Origin: an uncultured bacterium
GTDB lineage: Bacteria > Patescibacteriota > Saccharimonadia > Saccharimonadales > Saccharimonadaceae
DNA: 12,228 nt
Assembly (NCBI GenBank): GCA_903844835.1
Contig: CAIMUU010000010.1
Location: 1 to 12,228, forward strand
Reading direction: 5' to 3'
The translations under genes and the position numbers were made by a program. How positions within the stretch are numbered: position 1 is the stretch's first letter; each line of letters opens with the position of its first letter. A model generated the notes under the pieces. That model was not told the DNA's origin and did not search any database. It saw only the letters and a program-made list of their open reading frames with translations. Positions 1 to 6,309 of the stretch are shown here, one piece after another.

Positions 1-2020
1 CAATATTTTCGTGAGCGCCAGATACGACGTGTGAGCGATGTAATCGTGCCGATAATTCTTTGGCTAAAATATCGTTTACCAATGTCGATTTGCCACTACC
101 GCTGACGCCACTGACAACAATCATTACGCCAAGTGGGAATTCGACGTCGATGTGTTTGAGGTTGTTTTCGGTTGCACCACGAATTATTAGAGCGCGATCT
201 TTCATAATCGTGCGACGCTTTTTGGGAACTTCAATTTTTTCGATACCACTTAAATATCGTCCAGTAATGCTGTTGTTGTTTTTTGAGACTTCTTCGGGCG
301 TGCCAAAAGCTACAACTTCGCCACCATTAACTCCAGCGCCTGGGCCGATATCCAATAGGTAGTCGGCATGGCGAATCGTGTCTTCGTCGTGTTCGATAAC
401 AATAACGGTATTGCCGAGGTCACGCAAATGCTTGAGGGTTTCAATCAGGCGGTGATTATCGCGTTGATGCAGGCCGATTGAAGGTTCATCCAGAACATAC
501 AAAACGCCTTGTAGACCAGAGCCAATTTGGGTTGCTAGGCGAATTCGTTGGGCTTCACCGCCCGATAGTGTGTTGGCAGCTCGGCCAAGCTCTAGGTAAT
601 TTAAGCCAACGTTATTTAGAAAAGTCAGTCTGGCAATAATTTCTTTTATAATTTGTTGAGAAATAAATTGTTCTTGTTCGTTGAGTTTCAAATGATTTTG
701 GAGTAAGTCTAGGGCGCCATTAATATCTAGGCCACAGACGTCCATAATACTTAAATCGTTAATAGTAACTGCTAGAACAACTGGTTTTAGGCGTGCACCC
801 TTGCAGGTATAGCATTCATGTTCGCGCATAAAGCGTTCGATGTCTTTGCGCATAAAGTCGCTGTCGGTTTCTTTGTGGCGACGTTCGAGATTAGGAATAA
901 CTCCCTCGTAGGTCGATTCATAACTTCGGCCATTGCCAAGTTGAACGGTATATTTTTGGTTGCCAGTGCCATATAGAACTTTGTCTAGATTTTCCTTAGA
1001 TAGTTGGCCAACTGGTGTTTGAATATTAAAACCATGGGCCTTGGCAACTTCGTCAAGACGTTTCATATACCAGGCGTCACTGTTGACTCGATTATAAGGT
1101 CGAATTGCGCCTTCGGATATTGTTAAATTTGGGTTAAAAACCAAGCTAGGGTCGATTTCGAGTCTGTTCCCTAGACCAGTACATACTGGACAGGCACCTT
1201 GTGGGGCGTTAAAACTAAATAATCGTGGTTCAAGTTCGGGTATGTCTTCGTTTGGGTGGTCGAGGCAGGCATAGCGTTGGCTATAGGCGGCAATGGAATT
1301 ATCGTCAGTGTTTAAAATTTCAACAATTCCATCAGCAATTTCCAGAGCTTGCTCAACTGACTGGGTGATTCGGCCTAACATATCCGGGGCAAGTGAAATT
1401 CTATCAACAACAATTTCAATATTGTGTTTGAAATTTTTATCTAAATCAGGAAACTCATCTAGGGCATAGATTGTGCTATCAACTCGAGCTCTGGCAAAAC
1501 CTAGCCGGCGATACTGCTCGGGGATATGGGCGAATTCACCTTTTTTATCTTTAAAAATTGGAGCCAGGATTATTAACTTGGCGCCAGCTGGTAATTTCAT
1601 AATTTCATCAATTATTGTTTCAGAAGTGCGACGGGTGACTGGTTTGCCACAAATAGGACAATGCGGGATGCCGATTCGAGCAAATAATAGTCGCAAATAA
1701 TCATATATTTCGGTAACTGTTGCAACTGTACTGCGTGGGTTTCGGCTGGTTGATTTTTGGTCAATACTAATTGCTGGACTGAGGCCTTCAATGTAGTCAA
1801 CGTCTGGTTTTTCCATCATACCCAGGAATTGTCGAGCGTAACTTGACAAACTTTCGACATAACGACGTTGGCCTTCGGCGTAAATGGTATCAAAAGCTAG
1901 GCTCGATTTGCCTGAGCCTGATAGTCCGGTGATGACCACAAATTTATCGCGCGGAATTTCAACATTTATGTTCTTGAGATTATGCTCGCGCGCACCAACA
2001 ACTTTGATTACCTCTGACAT
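1..2020 (-). CDS. uvrA: UvrA, excinuclease ABC subunit A (C-terminus cut by window edge)
   Basis: UvrA is the DNA-damage-sensing ATPase of nucleotide excision repair; it loads UvrB onto lesions in the cytoplasm. About 673 of the usual ~940 codons are present, reading from an ATG at 2020-2018. Visible motifs in order: first Walker A (GLSGSGKS, residues ~32-39), SYARQFLGMM (~60), HCPICGKP (~120), the zinc-binding insert with CLDH (252-255) followed by ACPVC, ELEPRLFSFN, a second zinc module YTCKGA (~400), the ABC signature LSGGEAQR, Walker B VLYVLDEPS, and the second Walker A (GVSGSGKST) near positions 80-115. The second signature lies outside the window. The first half of the zinc insert is CX2H rather than CX2C. 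There is no SD before the ATG, and a TATAAT ends 9 nt upstream, so the message is probably leaderless. The gene is divergent from the L25 gene. Identification is essentially certain. Confidence 0.97.
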   Translation of the reverse strand, partial: MSEVIKVVGAREHNLKNINVEIPRDKFVVITGLSGSGKSSLAFDTIYAEGQRRYVESLSSYARQFLGMMEKPDVDYIEGLSPAISIDQKSTSRNPRSTVATVTEIYDYLRLLFARIGIPHCPICGKPVTRRTSETIIDEIMKLPAGAKLIILAPIFKDKKGEFAHIPEQYRRLGFARARVDSTIYALDEFPDLDKNFKHNIEIVVDRISLAPDMLGRITQSVEQALEIADGIVEILNTDDNSIAAYSQRYACLDHPNEDIPELEPRLFSFNAPQGACPVCTGLGNRLEIDPSLVFNPNLTISEGAIRPYNRVNSDAWYMKRLDEVAKAHGFNIQTPVGQLSKENLDKVLYGTGNQKYTVQLGNGRSYESTYEGVIPNLERRHKETDSDFMRKDIERFMREHECYTCKGARLKPVVLAVTINDLSIMDVCGLDINGALDLLQNHLKLNEQEQFISQQIIKEIIARLTFLNNVGLNYLELGRAANTLSGGEAQRIRLATQIGSGLQGVLYVLDEPSIGLHQRDNHRLIETLKHLRDLGNTVIVIEHDEDTIRHADYLLDIGPGAGVNGGEVVAFGTPEEVSKNNNSITGRYLSGIEKIEVPKKRRTIMKDRALIIRGATENNLKHIDVEFPLGVMIVVSGVSGSGKSTLVNDILAKELSARLHRSHVVSGAHENI

Positions 2021-2029
2021 AACCCGACC

Positions 2030-2035
2030 ATTATA
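2030..2035 (-). promoter_or_regulatory. -10 element of uvrA, predicted leaderless start
   Basis: A perfect TATAAT on the minus strand ends 9 nt before the uvrA ATG. Initiation about 7 nt downstream would leave only ~3 nt of 5' leader, consistent with the absence of a Shine-Dalgarno sequence. No convincing -35 hexamer is seen 16-18 bp upstream. Confidence 0.6.
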
Positions 2036-2042
2036 CACGCGA

Positions 2043-2092
2043 TTGACGTTTTTTTCTACTCTTAACGGCAAGATAAACGTCAAAATCGTCAA
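2043..2092. repeat. Clustered TTGACG/CGTCAA motifs, candidate operator
   Basis: TTGACGTTT at 2043-2051 has its exact reverse complement AAACGTCAA at 2075-2083. An 8/9 direct copy, AATCGTCAA, abuts it at 2084-2092. The inverted pair is 32 bp apart centre to centre, about three helical turns. The cluster lies between the uvrA -10 box and the L25 promoter, so it could bind a regulator of one or both genes. The function is inferred from position only. Confidence 0.35.
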
Positions 2093-2109
2093 TAATGTGT
2101 CGTCTGCAC

Positions 2110-2139
2110 TTGGTATATTGACCGATAAAGTGTTATACT
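2110..2139 (+). promoter_or_regulatory. Extended -10 promoter of the L25 gene
   Basis: TGTTATACT at 2131-2139 is an extended -10 (TG, one base, TATACT). A weak -35, TTGGTA, lies at 2110-2115 with an 18-bp spacer. Predicted initiation near 2146 gives a leader of roughly 33 nt containing an AGGA ribosome-binding site. Confidence 0.55.
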
Positions 2140-2166
2140 ATCACAAGTAAATATTAAATACTGAGA

Positions 2167-2181
2167 TAGGATAAAGAGGTG
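2167..2181 (+). promoter_or_regulatory. Ribosome-binding site and GTG start of the L25 gene
   Basis: AGGA at 2167-2170 sits 8 nt before the GTG at 2179-2181, which supports this start. A second purine run, AGAGG, touches the GTG and would be too close to serve it. It could only serve an ATT codon at 2188, which is less likely. No in-frame ATG lies near the conserved N-terminus. Confidence 0.5.
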
Positions 2182-2892
2182 AACGAAATTTTACTTAAGT
2201 TAGATGCACGTACCGCTGAAGGTAAGCAGGTTATTAAATTGCGCGAAAGTGGCTTTGTGCCAAGTGTTGTTTATGGTGGCCAAGGCAAACCATTGTCAAT
2301 GCAGTCGCCATTGTCTGAAACAGCAAAGGTTGTTCATGCTGCCGGCAAGCATACTCCGCTAAATCTAATAATTGACGGCGAAAAGAAATTGGCAATTATC
2401 AAGAATATTGATATTAATCCAGTTGGCCAAAAATTGCGCCATATTGCTTTTCATACCATTAACCAAAACGATATTATTACAACCGAAGTCCCAATTGTAT
2501 TAATTGGTCATAGTGAAAGTCCCGCTGAACGAGCCGGGCTTGTTATCTTGCAGGCTATTGAAAAAGTTGAAATCAAAGCCAAGCCAGCCGATTTGCCAGA
2601 ATCTTTGGAGCTTTCAATTGCCAATTTGGAAGTTGCTGACGATAGGTTGACGATTGGCGATATCAAATTGCCTAAGGGCGTTGAATTTGCCGATGTTGAT
2701 CAGGATATGGAATTAGTGATTGCTAACGTCTACGAGCCAAGTGCACTTCAGGCCGCCAATGAGGCAGCTGGTGGAGAAGCCGAAGCTGAAGACGCCGCAG
2801 TTGTTGAGGCCGAAAATGCTGAGGGTGCACCGGCTACTGATGCAGCCGCTGGGACCGAAACTGCGCAACCAGCTGTTGATTCAAAGAAATAA
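2179..2892 (+). CDS. rplY: Large-subunit ribosomal protein L25/TL5/CTC family
   Basis: This protein binds 5S rRNA in the central protuberance of the 50S subunit. The first ~90 residues form the L25 domain (LKLDARTAEGKQVIKLRESG, then VPSVVYGG). Residues ~95-185 form the TL5/CTC C-terminal beta domain (ESPAERAGLVILQAIEKVEI, then LPESLELSIANLEVADDRLT). It is therefore the long 237-residue CTC form, not the ~95-residue E. coli form. Residues ~188-237 are a low-complexity tail rich in Ala and Glu ending in SKK. The start is GTG with AGGA 8 nt upstream. It is transcribed alone from its own promoter and ends at a hairpin terminator shared with the convergent ABC transporter gene. The tail is unlikely to be part of the folded domains. 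Confidence 0.94.
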   Translation: MNEILLKLDARTAEGKQVIKLRESGFVPSVVYGGQGKPLSMQSPLSETAKVVHAAGKHTPLNLIIDGEKKLAIIKNIDINPVGQKLRHIAFHTINQNDIITTEVPIVLIGHSESPAERAGLVILQAIEKVEIKAKPADLPESLELSIANLEVADDRLTIGDIKLPKGVEFADVDQDMELVIANVYEPSALQAANEAAGGEAEAEDAAVVEAENAEGAPATDAAAGTETAQPAVDSKK

Positions 2893-2910
2893 AAACAGCA
2901 TTCAATTTAA

Positions 2911-2942
2911 AAGCTCCGCCTTTTATGGCGGAGTTTTTATTA
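2911..2942. terminator. Bidirectional terminator between L25 and ABC transporter genes
   Basis: CTCCGCC (2914-2920), a 6-nt loop and GGCGGAG (2927-2933) form a perfect 7-bp stem followed on the plus strand by TTTTTATT. Read on the minus strand, the same stem is followed by CTTTTAAATT, so it can also stop the convergent ABC transporter transcript, which ends at 2944. The plus direction has the better T-tract. Confidence 0.85.
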
Positions 2943-2943
2943 A

Positions 2944-4710
2944 CTATTCTTTGATGAATCCACCAGATTGGTGGGCCCACAATTTGGCATAGATTTTATT
3001 ATTTGCCAATAATTCTGCGTGTGAACCTTGTTCAATAATTTTGCCCTCATCGAGGACGATAATGCGGTCTAGCCTAGCAATTGTCGATAAGCGGTGAGCT
3101 ATAACAATACTGGTTCGTCCCTTCATTAGTTCCCATAGTGCGTCTTGAATTAACTTTTCGTTTTCGCTATCAAGCGCGGAAGTTGCTTCGTCAAGAACTA
3201 AAATTGGAGCATCTTTAAGCATCGCCCTGGCAATAGCAATACGCTGGCGTTGACCACCAGACAATTTGACACCTCTTTCGCCAACGGCAGTATCGAGGCC
3301 TTTGGGCAGATTATTAATGAAGTCCATTGCGTTGGCTTGCTCAGCAACTTTGATGATTTCGTCCTCGCTGGCATCAGCTTTGCCGTAAGCGATATTTTCG
3401 CGTAAGGTTCGGTGAAACAACATTGGCTCTTGTGGGACATAGGCAATAGCTCGGTGCAAATCATCTTGGCTGATGTCAGTAATATTTTGGCTATCAATGG
3501 TAATATTGCCGGCATCAACATCGCTAAATCGAAGTAGCAATCTGGTTAGGCTGGTTTTGCCAGAGCCTGATTTACCAACAAGGCCAATTCTTTCGCCGGC
3601 CTTGACGTCAAGTGAAAAGTTATCAAATAAGGCCTGGCTGTTGTCTTTGTGGGTAAAAAATATTGAGTCAAACTTAACATGCCCATCATGAATTTTGGAT
3701 TTTTCGGGATTTTTGGTGTCCTCAAGCTCGATTTGCTCATCGAGTGTGCTAATCATTGGGCCGGCATCGCCAAGGATGCGGATGTAATTTCTGGTAGTGT
3801 TAGAAACTTCCCACAAACTAGAAACGACGTTGAGTGTATAGCTAATTATTAGGTAAATTATTCCGATACTGGCAACGTGATATTCGGTGGCTATAATTGC
3901 GGCAACAAAGGCGCACAAATTCATGATCGTCATCATCATCCCAAAACTGCCTGTGATTAACAGAACTTTCTTCATTTCTTTCATGTTAACTTGGCGCCAT
4001 TCACCGATCAGTTCTTGGTATTTGTCTAGCTCGGTTTTTTCTCTGGCGAAAGCTTTGACGGCTGCAATGTTGCTGATTGCGTCGGCAAAATAGGCGGTCA
4101 TAGCACTGGACTTTTCGGCAACTTGACGGCTAATTGGAGCAATTGAGGTTTGGGATTTCGCGATGATAACAATGATTATCACTGACAATATGCCAATTGC
4201 GATGGCAAATGGCCACAAAATAAAACTTAAGGCGACGCAGACTGCGATTATGGTTGTGACAATTGGGACAGCCGTAAAAATGAGTGTATCCCAAAATCTC
4301 TCGATTGAGCCATTTAGTTTGCTGGCGTCAGACACAATCCCACCACTCATCTTGTTGGCATGAAATCCGAGACTTTTGTTGCTCAGGTGCTTAAAGACGC
4401 GGGTAGCGACAGCTGATTGCATCTTAGTCTCGGCAATAAAGGCCATGGCAATTGTAAAACGAATTGAAACGACATCGCCAAAGAACAAGACAAGGGCATA
4501 ACCAATTAATATGCCAATGCTACTATTTAGGGTTGCCGAGCCATTGGCGATATTAGTTAGAAGTTGAGAAACAAAGATTGGTGCGATGGTGGTAGTAAGG
4601 ACCGCAAAAATAATTTGAGTAATAACCATCAACCAACATAAAATTGGCGAAATTTTCCAGAGCTCCAAAAGGAACCCGATGATACGTTTTGATGAATTTT
4701 TGTCCGGCAT
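2944..4710 (-). CDS. ABC exporter half-transporter (fused membrane and ATPase domains)
   Basis: This is a type IV ABC exporter (COG1132, MsbA/MdlB-like): ~300 residues with about six membrane helices, then a nucleotide-binding domain, 588 residues in all. The ATPase domain has Walker A GKSGSGKTS (Lys ~385), Q-loop YVPQEPMLFH, signature LSGGQRQRIAIARA (~482), Walker B ILVLDEATSALDSE (~507, catalytic Glu present) and H-loop IVIAHRLSTI (~538). All catalytic positions are intact, so a homodimer is plausible; no partner half-transporter lies nearby. The substrate cannot be read from sequence (lipid, peptide or drug). The ATG at 4710 is preferred because AAAGGAG lies just upstream at 4721-4715. The frame stays open to an ATG at 4767, but that extension runs through the promoter and lacks an SD. 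It is convergent with L25 and divergent from uvrC. Confidence 0.93.
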   Translation of the reverse strand: MPDKNSSKRIIGFLLELWKISPILCWLMVITQIIFAVLTTTIAPIFVSQLLTNIANGSATLNSSIGILIGYALVLFFGDVVSIRFTIAMAFIAETKMQSAVATRVFKHLSNKSLGFHANKMSGGIVSDASKLNGSIERFWDTLIFTAVPIVTTIIAVCVALSFILWPFAIAIGILSVIIIVIIAKSQTSIAPISRQVAEKSSAMTAYFADAISNIAAVKAFAREKTELDKYQELIGEWRQVNMKEMKKVLLITGSFGMMMTIMNLCAFVAAIIATEYHVASIGIIYLIISYTLNVVSSLWEVSNTTRNYIRILGDAGPMISTLDEQIELEDTKNPEKSKIHDGHVKFDSIFFTHKDNSQALFDNFSLDVKAGERIGLVGKSGSGKTSLTRLLLRFSDVDAGNITIDSQNITDISQDDLHRAIAYVPQEPMLFHRTLRENIAYGKADASEDEIIKVAEQANAMDFINNLPKGLDTAVGERGVKLSGGQRQRIAIARAMLKDAPILVLDEATSALDSENEKLIQDALWELMKGRTSIVIAHRLSTIARLDRIIVLDEGKIIEQGSHAELLANNKIYAKLWAHQSGGFIKE

Positions 4711-4714
4711 GATT

Positions 4715-4721
4715 CTCCTTT
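4715..4721 (-). promoter_or_regulatory. Shine-Dalgarno deciding the ABC transporter start
   Basis: AAAGGAG on the minus strand is followed by AATC and then the ATG at 4710-4708. This strong site fixes the start at the protein sequence MPDKNSS and rejects the upstream in-frame ATG at 4767. Confidence 0.75.
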
Positions 4722-4735
4722 GATACCAGATATAC

Positions 4736-4743
4736 AGTATAAT
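4736..4743. promoter_or_regulatory. Overlapping divergent -10 elements (uvrC and ABC transporter)
   Basis: TATAAT at 4738-4743 (+) suits uvrC: initiation near 4750 gives a ~21-nt leader with AAAGGTG at 4756-4762, 8 nt before the ATG at 4771. TATACT at 4741-4736 (-) suits the ABC transporter: initiation near 4729 gives a ~19-nt leader. The two hexamers share four base pairs, so both promoters cannot be melted independently. The -35 boxes are weak in both directions. Confidence 0.55.
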
Positions 4744-4770
4744 ATATATTAGCCCAAAGGTGAACAAATT

Positions 4771-6297
4771 ATGAATAAACCATCAAAGTTACAATTAAAA
4801 CTTAAAAAGTTGCCGATTAGTTCGGGAGTTTATTTTCATAAAGACAAAAAAGGCGAAATTATCTATGTTGGTAAGGCTGCCGTACTCAAAAATCGCGTCA
4901 AGCAATATTTTCAAAATAGTCGCGATATGGACGCCAAGACTAAGCTACTTGTATCTGAAATCGCTGATACTGATTGGGTAGAGACCGAAACCGAGATTGA
5001 CGCCTTATTTTTAGAAGCCGAAATGGTCAAGCGCTATATGCCCAGATATAACATTTTGTTGCGCGATGACAAGTCGCTAACATATATTCGAATTGATATG
5101 AAAAGTGACTGGCCTTACGTTGGTTTTACGCGCAACCCGGCCGATGACGAAGCAGAATATTTTGGGCCTTATTACAATTCTTTTGCCGTCAAAAAAGCCT
5201 TGCGTTTTCTACGACCAATTTTTCCATATTTTATTAAAAATCCAAAAACTGAAACTATAAATACTCGACTTGATTTGGATGCTCATTTGGGCCTGTCGCC
5301 AACTGGCATGACAACTAGTGAATATAAAATTAACTTACGGAAGTTAATTAGTTACATCAAGGGCAACCGTCAGTCATTAATTATTGAGCTAGAAAATGAC
5401 ATGAAAAATGCTGCCAAGGACCGAAATTTTGAATTAGCAGCCAAGTTGCGCAACAAGTTGTTTAATTTGAAAGAATTGCAAAGGCGCATTGTATTTGGCG
5501 ACAAGGAGTTTTTGGATATCAGTAAAGATATTGCACTGCGCGACTTGACCGACTTATTGAACCTGAAGTCTATCCCGAAGCGAATCGAAGGCTTTGATAT
5601 TTCTCATATGGGCGGAACAAATGTTGTGGCTAGTATGGTGGTTTTCAAAAATGGCATTAGCGATAGGGGAGATTATCGCAAATTTAAGACGCGCATTGAT
5701 AAGAATGATGATTTTTATAATATGAAAGAGACTTTGGCGCGACGACTAAGTGAAAAAAATCTGAAAAGTTGGGGACGGCCAGATTTAATTTTAATTGATG
5801 GCGGTAAGGGACAGTTGGATGCGGCCTTGCAGGCACTTGAGGAGAGTGGGCAATTTGGTTTCCCATTTATTGGACTAGCCAAGCGGGATGAACAGATTGT
5901 TGTAAAAAATAACACTTTCCCGCCTCATGCCACTCACGGCTACAACTCCGCCATGGTTGATGAACATAAACTTGCTGAATTGGGCGGTAGCGTTGAAATC
6001 TCAGATGGATATACTTTGATTAATTTGCCAAAATCGTCACCAATTATTAAATTGTTGCAACGAGTCCGCGATGAATCGCACCGTTTTGCGGTTAGCTATC
6101 ACACGATCCTTCGGCGAGTTAAGCAGACTTCAAGTTCTCTAGAGGAGATACCTGGCATTGGCCCAAAGACTCGAGCAAAGTTGATTCGAAAATTTGGCAG
6201 TATTCGCAATTTAAAACTTGTCCCAGAATCAGACATAATTTCTCAAATCGGTATCTCAAAAGCTGGGCTTGTCATTAAATGGCTTATGGTTGTATAA
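4771..6297 (+). CDS. uvrC: UvrC, excinuclease ABC subunit C, cysteine-free form
   Basis: UvrC makes both incisions flanking a lesion in nucleotide excision repair. Domains in order: GIY-YIG nuclease (GVY 19-21, IYVG ~31-34, ALFLEAEMVKRYMPRYNILL ~78-97); a linker; UVR domain contacting UvrB (~205-240); RNase H-like nuclease with FDISH (Asp276), LILIDGGKGQLDA (Asp343) and DESHRFAVSYH (His437), matching the known Asp/Asp/His triad; and a C-terminal helix-hairpin-helix pair (EEIPGIGPKTRAKLIRKFGS). It has 508 residues against ~560-610 in model bacteria. The linker that normally carries the CX..CX..GxCxGPC cluster reads LDLDAHLGLSPTG, and I find no cysteine anywhere in the protein, so a [4Fe-4S] cluster is not possible. 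It has an SD-type start and no terminator before the next gene. Confidence 0.96.
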   Translation: MNKPSKLQLKLKKLPISSGVYFHKDKKGEIIYVGKAAVLKNRVKQYFQNSRDMDAKTKLLVSEIADTDWVETETEIDALFLEAEMVKRYMPRYNILLRDDKSLTYIRIDMKSDWPYVGFTRNPADDEAEYFGPYYNSFAVKKALRFLRPIFPYFIKNPKTETINTRLDLDAHLGLSPTGMTTSEYKINLRKLISYIKGNRQSLIIELENDMKNAAKDRNFELAAKLRNKLFNLKELQRRIVFGDKEFLDISKDIALRDLTDLLNLKSIPKRIEGFDISHMGGTNVVASMVVFKNGISDRGDYRKFKTRIDKNDDFYNMKETLARRLSEKNLKSWGRPDLILIDGGKGQLDAALQALEESGQFGFPFIGLAKRDEQIVVKNNTFPPHATHGYNSAMVDEHKLAELGGSVEISDGYTLINLPKSSPIIKLLQRVRDESHRFAVSYHTILRRVKQTSSSLEEIPGIGPKTRAKLIRKFGSIRNLKLVPESDIISQIGISKAGLVIKWLMVV

Positions 6298-6298
6298 T
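6269..6298 (+). promoter_or_regulatory. Promoter of the prepilin-like gene inside the uvrC 3' end
   Basis: TTGTCA (6269-6274), an 18-bp spacer and TATAAT (6293-6298) form a near-consensus promoter that overlaps the uvrC stop codon. Predicted initiation near 6305 lies ~5 nt before the ATG at 6310. There is no Shine-Dalgarno sequence, so the message is probably leaderless. Confidence 0.65.
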
Positions 6299-6309
6299 TT
6301 AGTTAGATT

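Noticed and set aside
60..362. Plus-strand and other short reading frames opposite uvrA, the ABC transporter and uvrC
   Set aside because: They are antisense or off-frame shadows of conserved genes, with no recognisable protein features or initiation signals.
4711..4767. Upstream start at 4767 for the ABC transporter
   Set aside because: The extension would translate the promoter region and has no SD; AAAGGAG immediately precedes the ATG at 4710.
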